Shown: positions 43,557 to 51,874 of the stretch, piece after piece
How positions within the stretch are numbered: position 1 is the stretch's first letter
Layout: the number at the start of each line of letters is the position of its first letter
NCBI GenBank assembly: GCA_029246085.1
Contig: JAQWOB010000023.1
Coordinates: 1 to 54,541, forward strand
DNA: 54,541 nucleotides
Direction of reading: 5' to 3'
Source: Gammaproteobacteria bacterium
GTDB taxonomy: Bacteria > Pseudomonadota > Gammaproteobacteria > GCA-002705445 > GCA-002716945
Notes under the pieces: model-generated
Databases searched by the model: none
The model's input: only the letters and a program-made list of their open reading frames with translations
What the model was told of the DNA's origin: nothing
Made by a program: the position numbers and the translations under genes

Positions 43557-44489
43557 TTAAAGCTGTTTTTTAAAATAAAGTATTGTTTCTTTAAGGCCAT
43601 CTATCACGTCTACATGAGGCTCCCAATCAAGATACTTTTTAGCTTTACTTATATCTGGCCTACGCCTAACTGGATCATCTATCGGCAATCCTTTATTTAT
43701 AATTTTAGATTTTGAATCAGTAAGCTTAATTATCATTTGAGCTAATTCAATAATTTTAAACTCTACAGGATTGCCTAAATTAATAGGACCGGTGGTTGTT
43801 TTTTCTGATAACATCATTTTCATCATGCCATTAACTAAATCATCGATATAGCAAAATGATCTTGTCTGTTCTCCATTACCATATACTGTTATATCTTCAT
43901 TAGTTAAAGCTTGCATTATAAAGTTACTGACAACTCTGCCATCATTAGGATGCATATTAGGGCCATATGTATTAAATATTCTTACTACCTTGATATCCAA
44001 GTCATGCTGTCTCTTATAATCAAAAAATAAAGTTTCAGCGCATCTTTTGCCTTCATCATAACAACTTCTTGGGCCGATAGGGTTAACATTACCCCAATAA
44101 CTTTCAACTTGCGGATGCACGTCAGGATCACCATAGACTTCTGATGTGGAGGCTTGCAATATTCTTGCATTAATTCTTTTAGCTAACCCAAGCATGTTAA
44201 TAGCGCCATGAACTGTTGTTTTTGTTGTTTGGACAGGATCATGTTGATAGTGAATAGGAGAAGCTGGACAAGCTAAATTATAAATTTCATCAACTTCTAC
44301 ATATAAAGGAAAACAGATGTCATGCCTTATAGCTTCGAAGTATGTGTTTTTGAAAAGGCCGCTTATGTTTTCTTTAGTGCCAGTAAAATAATTATCGATG
44401 CATAGAACATCATTGCCTTCATCAAGAAGCTTCTTACATAAATGCGAACCAATGAATCCTGCTCCACCTGTAACTAAGATTTTTTTCAT
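43557..44489 (-). CDS. UDP-glucuronate decarboxylase (UDP-xylose synthase)
   Basis: 310 residues, extended SDR. Converts UDP-glucuronate to UDP-xylose (or the 4-keto intermediate). NAD site [20 protein letters not shown] (about 5-24), [31 protein letters not shown] (about 70-89), [18 protein letters not shown] (catalytic Tyr-Lys, about 144-152), [20 protein letters not shown]. The UXS-type signature is strong; it probably feeds xylose into the LPS core or capsule. Confidence 0.93.
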   Translation of the reverse strand: MKKILVTGGAGFIGSHLCKKLLDEGNDVLCIDNYFTGTKENISGLFKNTYFEAIRHDICFPLYVEVDEIYNLACPASPIHYQHDPVQTTKTTVHGAINMLGLAKRINARILQASTSEVYGDPDVHPQVESYWGNVNPIGPRSCYDEGKRCAETLFFDYKRQHDLDIKVVRIFNTYGPNMHPNDGRVVSNFIMQALTNEDITVYGNGEQTRSFCYIDDLVNGMMKMMLSEKTTTGPINLGNPVEFKIIELAQMIIKLTDSKSKIINKGLPIDDPVRRRPDISKAKKYLDWEPHVDVIDGLKETILYFKKQL

Positions 44490-44540
44490 ATGTTTTATTT
44501 CACTTTAAAAAATTATACCATACCTTAATCTATTCAATTT

Positions 44541-44549
44541 TGCTATAAT
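44541..44549 (+). promoter_or_regulatory. extended -10 promoter of the envelope GT4 gene
   Basis: TGCTATAAT, with hexamer 44544-44549, 12 bp before the ATG at 44562. No clear -35 and no Shine-Dalgarno follow; the leader would be only a few nucleotides. Confidence 0.5.
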
Positions 44550-44561
44550 ATTCTAATATTT

Positions 44562-45650
44562 ATGAACAAGATACTAGCAATATGTACATCACCTGACAAA
44601 GGCGGCCTAGAGCTATATTTTGTTAACATGGTCAATCATTTTCATTTGAGTGAAAAAAATATAACTGCTGTTTGTCAAGAAGATAGTCAAATTTCAAAAT
44701 TAGTTAAATCACCCGTGATTGGAGTAACTAAGACCTCAATATTTAATATTTTCTACAAATCTTATAAATTATCTAACTATATAAACAAAGAGAATATTAA
44801 AATAGTTCATGTGAGCTGGACTAAAGATTTATTTTTTGCTGCTCTAGTAAAATTATTTTCAAATCAACAGGTAAAAATTATTTATCATAGACAAATGAAA
44901 ATAACTAGATATAAAAAAGATTTTTATCATAATTTTATCTATAAAAGCATTAGTATTGTTTTAGTTATAACAAAAGGCTTGCTTATTGATTGCCAAAAAT
45001 ATCTTCCAATAGATGGCGATAAAATAATTGAATTGCCATATGGAATTTCATTACCTGACAATAATAAAATCTATGATAAAAAAATATTCTTAAATGACCT
45101 TAAGCTTAAAGAAGATATTTTTACTATTGGTGTTTTCTCGCGTATAGAAGAACAAAAGGGACAGCATTTAGTGATAGAGGCCTTAAACCTGCTATCAGAA
45201 AAAAATATACAATTAGTTGTAGTAGGGCATTGTATGGACCCTAGTTACCAGAATAATTTAATTGATATGATTAATAAATACAAAATGAGTCATCGAGTTG
45301 CTTTTACGCCTTTCATTGAGTCTCCAATGAAATTGATGCCAATGCTAGATTTAATTATTTTACCTACTTACGAAGAAACGTTTGGCTTGGTTGTCGCAGA
45401 ATCTATGTTAATGGGAACTCCGGTTATTGGTAGTAATGCTGGTGGAGTACCAGAAATCATTAGCGATGAGCATAATGGTTTATTATTTGAGTCAAAGAAT
45501 TATAAATCTTTAAGTGAGAAAATAATTTCTATTTATAAATCAGAAGAGTTTAGGGTAAAACTATCAAATAATGCTAAAATATTTGCTAACGAACATTATG
45601 ATTACCAGAAACATTTTTCTAGACTAGAAAGCATTATACAGAAATTATGA
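44562..45650 (+). CDS. GT4-family glycosyltransferase, envelope locus
   Basis: 362 residues, GT-B fold. N-terminal ICTSPDKGGLELYFVNMVNH (about 6-25) is the acceptor-side GG loop; the C-terminal domain has IGVFSRIEEQKGQHLVIEAL (about 188-207), the E-x7-E motif EETFGLVVAE (about 271-280) and GTPVIGSNAGGVPEII (about 285-300). Predicted LPS core or surface polysaccharide enzyme. ATGA overlap with the downstream GT2 gene. Confidence 0.88.
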   Translation: MNKILAICTSPDKGGLELYFVNMVNHFHLSEKNITAVCQEDSQISKLVKSPVIGVTKTSIFNIFYKSYKLSNYINKENIKIVHVSWTKDLFFAALVKLFSNQQVKIIYHRQMKITRYKKDFYHNFIYKSISIVLVITKGLLIDCQKYLPIDGDKIIELPYGISLPDNNKIYDKKIFLNDLKLKEDIFTIGVFSRIEEQKGQHLVIEALNLLSEKNIQLVVVGHCMDPSYQNNLIDMINKYKMSHRVAFTPFIESPMKLMPMLDLIILPTYEETFGLVVAESMLMGTPVIGSNAGGVPEIISDEHNGLLFESKNYKSLSEKIISIYKSEEFRVKLSNNAKIFANEHYDYQKHFSRLESIIQKL

Positions 45651-46438
45651 ATAAGATAAGCGGAACAATAATAACACTTAATACTGAAAAACTGATTACA
45701 GACTGTATTATATCTTTGAAAAAAGTATGTGATGAAATAATAGTGCTTGATTCTCTAAGCACTGATAAGACTGCTCAAATTGCTAAAGAGCTCGGTGCAA
45801 AAGTTTACTTCCAAGATTTTTTAGGCGATGGACCTCAAAAAAGATTAGCAGCATCTTATGCGTCCAATGATTGGGTATTTAGTTTAGATGCAGATGAAAG
45901 ACTTGAAGATGATTTGATTGAGTTTGTCAATTCTTTAAAATTAGACTCAGGCAATTATAATGCTTATTCATTTAGAAGAAGAAATTTTTGTGGAAAAAAA
46001 TGGATTAAAGCTGCTAGCTTCTATCCAGATAGAGTCATACGTCTTTATAATAAGTCACAAGTAAATTACACCATGAGTACATCGCATGCTTATGTAGACT
46101 CATCAGCTAAAAACATAGACTGTCATTTATTACACTATACTTATAGTTCATACACAGACTGGATCAATAAGATTAATTTCTATAGCTTGGAAAGCGCAAA
46201 AACTATGCATATTGCTGGAATTAAAAGATCAAATATTAGACCTATTACGCATTCATTGTTTTCATTTTTTAAAAAAATGTTTTTTAAAGGTGGAATCTTT
46301 CAAGGAATTGACGGCTTTACTGTTGCCTTAACTACTATGTTTAATACTTATATGAAATATATAAAGCTAAATGAGTTATATGATAATAAAGAGGATCCAA
46401 GCAAACATTTTCCAGTAAAAAAATCAGATAACGAGTAA
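45647..46438 (+). CDS. GT2-family glycosyltransferase, WaaE/KdtX-like
   Basis: 263 residues, GT-A fold. SGTIITLNTEKLITDCIISL (about 4-23), EIIVLDSLSTDKTAQIAKEL (about 29-48), and the DxD-type SLDADERLEDDLIEF (about 83-97). The family adds glucose to the LPS inner core (WaaE), fitting the hldD/waaF context. Assignment is by recollection of the WaaE group. Its 3' end overlaps the convergent TIGR04282 gene by 15 nt. Confidence 0.86.
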   Translation: MNKISGTIITLNTEKLITDCIISLKKVCDEIIVLDSLSTDKTAQIAKELGAKVYFQDFLGDGPQKRLAASYASNDWVFSLDADERLEDDLIEFVNSLKLDSGNYNAYSFRRRNFCGKKWIKAASFYPDRVIRLYNKSQVNYTMSTSHAYVDSSAKNIDCHLLHYTYSSYTDWINKINFYSLESAKTMHIAGIKRSNIRPITHSLFSFFKKMFFKGGIFQGIDGFTVALTTMFNTYMKYIKLNELYDNKEDPSKHFPVKKSDNE

Positions 46439-47005
46439 GTCTTCCGGCTTATCAATATCTTTTAATTCTGTTAATAATTCTAAATCTAATGAACGAGATC
46501 TGATATTATTTTTTACATTTTGAATATCCATGGTTTTCATGCAATCTATGAAATCTTTATACTGTCCCTTGATTCCAATTAAGTAAAAACCACCATCTAT
46601 TGATGGGCCAATAACAACATCTTTTTTTAAAAGAGCATGTTTAGCATTCATGATAGTACCTTTAGTTAAGGATGGGATATCGGATCCAATTAATATAGTT
46701 TTTTCATGTTTTGAGCTTTCTAGTAATAAGCAGTTGTTCATTCTTTCACATAGAGATGATCCTTTCTGCTGCCTTATATTCATTTTATATTTTTTCTTAA
46801 TATCATTAAATAAATTATGTTTAAAGTGAGGATATACCCATAATGTAATTTTAAAATCATTATTAATATCTGAAACTTCATCCAATATGTTTGTTAGCAT
46901 ATGTAGAGTTATAAAAGATCTCTCTTCTTTGTTTAATAAATTTTTTAACCTTGTTTTAGGATTACCATTATATGGACATTTTGAGAAAATATTTAAAGAA
47001 ATCAT
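46424..47005 (-). CDS. TIGR04282-type (DUF2064) glycosyltransferase
   Basis: 193 residues. N-terminal IFSKCPYNGNPKTRL (about 6-20) corresponds to the family motif IFxKxPxxGxxKTRL. QQKGSSLCERMNNCL, IGSDIPSLTKGTIMNAKHAL and VIGPSIDGGFYLIGIKG (about 131-147) are further signatures. Nucleotidyltransferase-like fold, associated by family annotation with arsenosugar synthesis. ATGA overlap with the TIGR04283 gene upstream. Confidence 0.86.
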   Translation of the reverse strand: MISLNIFSKCPYNGNPKTRLKNLLNKEERSFITLHMLTNILDEVSDINNDFKITLWVYPHFKHNLFNDIKKKYKMNIRQQKGSSLCERMNNCLLLESSKHEKTILIGSDIPSLTKGTIMNAKHALLKKDVVIGPSIDGGFYLIGIKGQYKDFIDCMKTMDIQNVKNNIRSRSLDLELLTELKDIDKPEDLLVI

Positions 47006-47661
47006 TTATAAAGTCGCTTTAAAATATGAGTTTTAACTCCAATATGGTATAAAAACCTTAGAGCCCTCATTTTTAATATAGTCCTCATAAATCCATGATC
47101 ATCCCATCTTCTAGATGATGTGATAGCATGACTATTAATTATGATAGGGGTAGATATTCTCTTTAGCATCGAGCATATCGCTATATCCTCCATTATCATC
47201 AAATTAGGAAACCCTTTGATTTTATTAAAAATATTTTTCTCAATATAAAGAACTTGATCACCAGTCCCATAATTATATAGCGTCGATCTTAAATTTATAA
47301 AGAAACTTAAAATTTTGTATTTGATTTTATCATTATTAAATTTAACTTTAAAAAATCCCCATATCTTATCTTCTTTTATAGATAATAATTGTTTTGTAGT
47401 TATGTATGTATCGGCATGCAAGAAAACAAGAGTATTACCTTTAGCAATTGATGCACCAATATTTTGCTGTATTGCTCTTCCTGGCTTAGTTTTCAGTATA
47501 TGATCAACTAAATTGTTTGCTATCTCAGTGGTATTATCAGTACTGCCCCCATCCACTAAAATTATTTCACAACTATTATGCCTTCTTAGTTCTTGCAAAT
47601 GATTAAGATTTTTAGACATATTCTGAGCTTCATTTTTTACAGGTATAATAATTGAAATCAT
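47002..47661 (-). CDS. TIGR04283-type GT2 glycosyltransferase
   Basis: 219 residues. SIIIPVKNEAQNMSKNLNHL (about 3-22), EIILVDGGSTDNTTEIANNL (about 32-51), KPGRAIQQNIGASIAKGNTL (about 59-78) and LVFLHADT (about 78-85, DxD-like). These match the family found next to ArsS. It is predicted to attach the ribose-type sugar in arsenosugar assembly, but experimental support is lacking. Lies 19 bp after the DUF4399 gene in a four-gene minus-strand operon. Confidence 0.87.
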   Translation of the reverse strand: MISIIIPVKNEAQNMSKNLNHLQELRRHNSCEIILVDGGSTDNTTEIANNLVDHILKTKPGRAIQQNIGASIAKGNTLVFLHADTYITTKQLLSIKEDKIWGFFKVKFNNDKIKYKILSFFINLRSTLYNYGTGDQVLYIEKNIFNKIKGFPNLMIMEDIAICSMLKRISTPIIINSHAITSSRRWDDHGFMRTILKMRALRFLYHIGVKTHILKRLYK

Positions 47662-47680
47662 TTTTTGATTTAATTTAAAC

Positions 47681-48130
47681 TCATTCTACAGTGATTGTAA
47701 TCTTTTTAGATATTAATGGCTTATCATGTGGTATATGCATATAGTCTCCAAAAATTAACTGGAGTGTATGGGTTCCACTCTTTAAATCTATGAAGGCTCT
47801 TGTCTGACCTTTGCCAAAATGTAAATGTTTCTTATCAGAAGGGATGGGTTTAGAAAGACTTGGCAATATATCGGTATCAATAATTAGATGATGATGTCCA
47901 GATAATTCTTTTTTAATCCCAGCAGGAGCAACAGTCATATTGCTAATACCAAAGATTACTTCAACTGGACTCGAGACGACCTCTTTATCTAGTGGGCTTA
48001 TAATAAAAACTTCTGCGTTTGAATTTGATAAAGACTTAGATAATCCTCCAGCAGAATTTACTAGCTTGTATGGCAATAAAAGAGAGCATAGAAATAATGT
48101 AAGTATTAAAATTTTTATTTTTTTGGTCAT
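47681..48130 (-). CDS. DUF4399 secreted protein
   Basis: 149 residues with a signal peptide (MTKKIKILILTLFLCSLLLP, then YKLVNSA). DUF4399 core: VEVIFGISNMTVAPAG, the His-rich SGHHHLIIDTDILPSL (about 79-94), KKHLHFGKGQTRAFIDLKSG (about 100-119) and THTLQLIFGDYMHIPHDKPL (about 120-139). Multiple His suggest metal binding. Function unknown. It overlaps arsS by 4 nt (ATGA), so it belongs to the module. Confidence 0.85.
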   Translation of the reverse strand: MTKKIKILILTLFLCSLLLPYKLVNSAGGLSKSLSNSNAEVFIISPLDKEVVSSPVEVIFGISNMTVAPAGIKKELSGHHHLIIDTDILPSLSKPIPSDKKHLHFGKGQTRAFIDLKSGTHTLQLIFGDYMHIPHDKPLISKKITITVE

Positions 48131-49077
48131 AATAATGCTCCGCCGCAGCTACTCCCAGACCCAGCTGTACACCCATAACAGTGATCTGCTATATTTATTT
48201 TATCTAAAATATTGATTTTAGATAACATTGATATGTGTTTTTTTATATTGTCACTTAGATTTATTCCAAGCATTTGATTAAAATCACAATCATATATATA
48301 TCCCTCATAATCAATGCTTATCAAAGATTTGCACATTAAGTGATTAAGAGCTTCTTCATTAAAGTTATTTTTCAGTAATTTCATATATGGATTAAATTCA
48401 TTTTTAGTTATTAGTGTACTGCCAAATCTAGCTATAGGCATATTAGTTATTAAGTATAAATTATTAAAGACAATACCGTACTCTTCTTTCAAAATTTTTT
48501 TATATTTATTTTCTAAATCTAGTTGATTAGGCGGCAATATGGGACCTTGAGGATTATAAACAAGGTTGATTGCCAAATCTCTCTTATAACCATAGCCAGA
48601 TTTATTAAGTTTTTTTAAAACCTCAATGCTTTTTTTAAAAACACTTTTCCCCCTTTGGGCATCTACATTAGATTCTTCGTAGCAAGGCAAGGAAGCAATT
48701 ATCTCGACTTTATTATTTTTAAAAAAATCAAATAGATGAGTTTTCCCTGGTTCCAGTAGCACGGTTAAGTTACATCTATCAATTACATGACAGCCTAGTT
48801 TTTTTGCTTCTATAATTAAATATTCAAAATGATCATTAAGCTCTGGTGCACCGCCAGTTAAATCAATTGTTTTTATTTTAAACTTATTTATAGCAAGTAA
48901 TATTTGCTCAATTACCTTTAGAGACATCATTTCTTTTCTTTTAGGGCTAGCATTAACATGGCAATGGAGACATGCTTGATTGCATTTATAGCCAAGATTA
49001 ATTTGAAATGATTTTAATTGGCCCCTAGAAATATGAGGGAATTTCGTTTTTTTTAATAATGGGTAAACATCATGCAT
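48127..49077 (-). CDS. arsS: arsenosugar-biosynthesis radical SAM protein ArsS
   Basis: 316 residues from ATG 49077; an ATG at 49116 is in frame but would overlap the divergent tldD start. Radical SAM motif CNQACLHCHVNASPKRKEMM (CxxxCxxC, about 38-57), DLTGGAPELNDHFEYLI (about 72-88), DRCNLTVLLEPG, and DUF3641 C-terminus CDFNQMLGINL, CYGCTAGSGSSCGGALL. ArsS transfers a 5'-deoxyadenosyl group to dimethylarsinate. The arsM methyltransferase that normally supplies that substrate is not in the window. Confidence 0.93.
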   Translation of the reverse strand: MHDVYPLLKKTKFPHISRGQLKSFQINLGYKCNQACLHCHVNASPKRKEMMSLKVIEQILLAINKFKIKTIDLTGGAPELNDHFEYLIIEAKKLGCHVIDRCNLTVLLEPGKTHLFDFFKNNKVEIIASLPCYEESNVDAQRGKSVFKKSIEVLKKLNKSGYGYKRDLAINLVYNPQGPILPPNQLDLENKYKKILKEEYGIVFNNLYLITNMPIARFGSTLITKNEFNPYMKLLKNNFNEEALNHLMCKSLISIDYEGYIYDCDFNQMLGINLSDNIKKHISMLSKINILDKINIADHCYGCTAGSGSSCGGALL

Positions 49078-49091
49078 TGCTTGCGACTGAG

Positions 49092-49100
49092 TGTTATAAT
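49092..49100 (+). promoter_or_regulatory. extended -10 promoter of the tldD-like gene
   Basis: TGTTATAAT (hexamer 49095-49100) lies 14 bp before the ATG at 49115, in the 37-bp gap between divergent arsS (49077) and tldD. The leader would be about 8 nt and shows no Shine-Dalgarno. Confidence 0.45.
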
Positions 49101-49114
49101 ATTTCAATAATAAC

Positions 49115-50548
49115 ATGAAAGATAATTTTATAAACCTAGTGAAACCATTATTGCCTAAGACGGACTATTGTTCATTTCGTTTTGTCAGCAAATATACCAA
49201 TATTATTTCTGCAACTAGAGGGGTTGTTGAGCCAGTTATTACCTCTGAAGATGATGGTTTAATGGTTACAATATTTCATAATGGTGGTTTTGGGTATGGG
49301 GCAACCAGTAATCTTACTCAACAAGGTATCTTGCAGGCTGTAGAATCTGCTAAGGAGTGGGCTGATTTCTCAAAAAATAAATTAACATACCGTCCAAATC
49401 TATCAAAATTAAAAAATCAGACTGGTAGTTATTATACGGAAGAAGAAGATAATTGGTCTAAAGTATCGATGAAAGATAAAGCAGATTATCTTTTGAGTGT
49501 CAATAAAGCTTTAAAGTCACAACCTACAATTTCTAATTGGGGCGCGAGTATGAGATTCAATAAAATAGAAACTTTGTTCATGGATACAAATGACTCACAT
49601 GTTAGACAAAAAATTTCATATCTATTACCTCAAATTATTGCTTCTGCTGAACATAAAAAAGAAATACAAACAAGAACGTTTGGGGGTCATGCGCATGCTA
49701 GACAGATAGGATATGACTTTATTGATCAAATAAATATGGTTCAAAAAGCTAAGATATTAGCAGAAGAGGCAGTAGAATTATCTAAATCTCCTAACTGTAG
49801 TGATAAAATTACTAATGCCGTTATAGCGCCAGATCAAATGATATTACAAATACATGAATCTATCGGACACCCTTTAGAGTTAGATAGGATTTTGGGTGAC
49901 GAGAGAAACTATGCTGGATCCAGTTTTGTTACTCCAGAAATGTTTGGAAAATATCAGTATGGCTCTAAACTTCTAAATATAACATTTAATCCAACACTTG
50001 AATCTGAATTAGCGTCATATAACTATGATGATGATGGTACAAATGCAGAAAAAAAATATTTAATTAAAGATGGATTATTGGTAAGACCTATAGGAGGGTT
50101 ATTTTCTAGCCAAAGGTTAGATTTAGATCATGTTGCTTGTTCTAGGGCATCAAATTGGAATAGACCTCCAATTGATAGGATGGGAAATATTAATCTAGAG
50201 CCAGGGGAAGATAGTTTTGAGGATATAATATCTTCTGTTGAAGACGGCATCTATCTTCAAACCAACAACTCATGGTCAATAGATGATAAAAGAAATAAAT
50301 TTCAATTCGGGTGCGAGAAAGGGACTTTAATAAAGAATGGAAAATTTGCTGGCGTTGTAAAAAATCCTAGTTATCGCGGAATAACAGAATCTTTCTGGCA
50401 AAATTTGTCAAAAGTTGGGAATAGTGAAAGTAATAATATTTTAGGGACATCTAATTGTGGCAAAGGAGAGCCTAATCAAACAATATTTGTTGGCCATTCT
50501 ACACCCGCATGCCTATTTGAGAATGTTGATGTATTTGGTGGCGTCTAA
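49115..50548 (+). CDS. TldD-like metallopeptidase subunit
   Basis: 477 residues. TldD/PmbA family; the TldD/TldE pair trims small modified or unfolded peptides. The zinc motif HExxxH is LQIHESIGHPLELDRILGDE at about 245-264. Other family parts: GGFGYGATSNLTQQGI (about 57-72), NYAGSSFV, SYNYDDDGTNAEKKYLIKDG and the C-terminal NPSYRGITESFWQNLSKVGN. The HESxGHPxELDR form marks a group apart from canonical E. coli TldD (HEGVGH). Stop overlaps the next ATG by one base (TAATG). Confidence 0.9.
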   Translation: MKDNFINLVKPLLPKTDYCSFRFVSKYTNIISATRGVVEPVITSEDDGLMVTIFHNGGFGYGATSNLTQQGILQAVESAKEWADFSKNKLTYRPNLSKLKNQTGSYYTEEEDNWSKVSMKDKADYLLSVNKALKSQPTISNWGASMRFNKIETLFMDTNDSHVRQKISYLLPQIIASAEHKKEIQTRTFGGHAHARQIGYDFIDQINMVQKAKILAEEAVELSKSPNCSDKITNAVIAPDQMILQIHESIGHPLELDRILGDERNYAGSSFVTPEMFGKYQYGSKLLNITFNPTLESELASYNYDDDGTNAEKKYLIKDGLLVRPIGGLFSSQRLDLDHVACSRASNWNRPPIDRMGNINLEPGEDSFEDIISSVEDGIYLQTNNSWSIDDKRNKFQFGCEKGTLIKNGKFAGVVKNPSYRGITESFWQNLSKVGNSESNNILGTSNCGKGEPNQTIFVGHSTPACLFENVDVFGGV

Positions 50549-51870
50549 TGAAAGATTACTTCCAAAAGATTTCCCATAAACTTTTCAATAGTTTAGAAAA
50601 AAATGAAATATTAATATTAAATTTTGATGCTGAAAAAACAGATTTTGTTAGATTTAATCATGCAAAAATAAGACAGGCTGGAAATGTAAATCAGGCAACA
50701 CTAACTCTAAATTTAATATTTAAGAGAAAAACATTGACATCAGTTATTCGCTTAAGTACAGATTTTGGAAAAGATTCACTTTTATTATTGAGAACTCTCT
50801 ATTATCTCAGAAGGGAAATTCCTGAGCTACCTGCAGATCCATATTTGATGTATGAAAGAAATATAAATTCATTTGAAAACGATATCACTAGCAACAAACT
50901 TGATGCTTATGCTATGACTGGAAATATTATTGATAGTTGCAATATGCTTGATATGGTTGGAATATTATCCAGCGGAACTATTATAAAAGGTTTTACTAGT
51001 TCCTTAGGGCAATTTAATTGGCATGAGAGTGAGTCATTTAATTTTGATTGGTCTATGTATACAGAATCTGGCAAAGCAATTAAGCAAAACTATTCTGATC
51101 AGGAGTGGAGTCAAAAAAGATTTACCGATTTGCTTTCAGAAAGTAAAGAAAAGTTAAAAGTAATAGACAATAAAGAAATTATACTTGAGCCTGGAAAATA
51201 TAGAGTCTATTTGTCGCCGTCAGCATTAAATGAAATTGTGGATATGTTGTCATGGGGTGGATTTAGTTATAAAGCAAATAAGATTGGTTCAAGCCCACTT
51301 CATTTAATGGAGAAGGGTGAAAGAAGTTTCAGCAAAATAGTTTCTTTTAGTGAAAATCTCTCTAATGGGATTTCACCAAAATTTCATTCTGATGGGTTTA
51401 TCAAGCCAGAAAAAACAGACTTAATCGTTAATGGTAAATATATTAACTCATTGGTATCACCAAGATCAGCCTTAGAATATTCTGTAAATCATAATGCTGC
51501 TGAATATTATGAGTCACCTGTATCTATTCATCTCAATAAAGGTTTAATAAATTCGAATAAGATTTTAGAGACATTAAAAGATGGAATCTATATCAGTAAT
51601 CTTTGGTATTTGAATTTTTCAGATCGAAATAATGGTAGGGTAACTGGCTTAACAAGATTTGGGTGCTTTATGGTAGAGAATGGAGAATATAAAGGGCCAA
51701 TTAATACTATGAGATTTGATGAGACAGTATATAATGTTTTTGGTGATAAATTAGTTGGCTTAACAGACAAGTCGCAGTTATTGATGGACTCAGGCACATA
51801 TGATGAGAGGTCAACCTATAGCTCTACAATTCCAGGAGCAATTGTTGAAGATTTTAAAATGACATTATAA
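50548..51870 (+). CDS. TldE/PmbA-like partner protein
   Basis: 440 residues of the TldD/PmbA family without the HExxxH zinc motif, as expected of the non-catalytic TldE subunit. Recognisable are RFNHAKIRQAGNVNQATLTL (about 32-51), VYLSPSALNEIVDMLSWGGF (about 222-241) and NNGRVTGLTRFGCFMVENGE (about 362-381). Probably forms a heterodimer with the upstream protein. Translationally coupled to it; gltX follows 4 bp later. Confidence 0.88.
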   Translation: MKDYFQKISHKLFNSLEKNEILILNFDAEKTDFVRFNHAKIRQAGNVNQATLTLNLIFKRKTLTSVIRLSTDFGKDSLLLLRTLYYLRREIPELPADPYLMYERNINSFENDITSNKLDAYAMTGNIIDSCNMLDMVGILSSGTIIKGFTSSLGQFNWHESESFNFDWSMYTESGKAIKQNYSDQEWSQKRFTDLLSESKEKLKVIDNKEIILEPGKYRVYLSPSALNEIVDMLSWGGFSYKANKIGSSPLHLMEKGERSFSKIVSFSENLSNGISPKFHSDGFIKPEKTDLIVNGKYINSLVSPRSALEYSVNHNAAEYYESPVSIHLNKGLINSNKILETLKDGIYISNLWYLNFSDRNNGRVTGLTRFGCFMVENGEYKGPINTMRFDETVYNVFGDKLVGLTDKSQLLMDSGTYDERSTYSSTIPGAIVEDFKMTL

Positions 51871-51874
51871 TATT

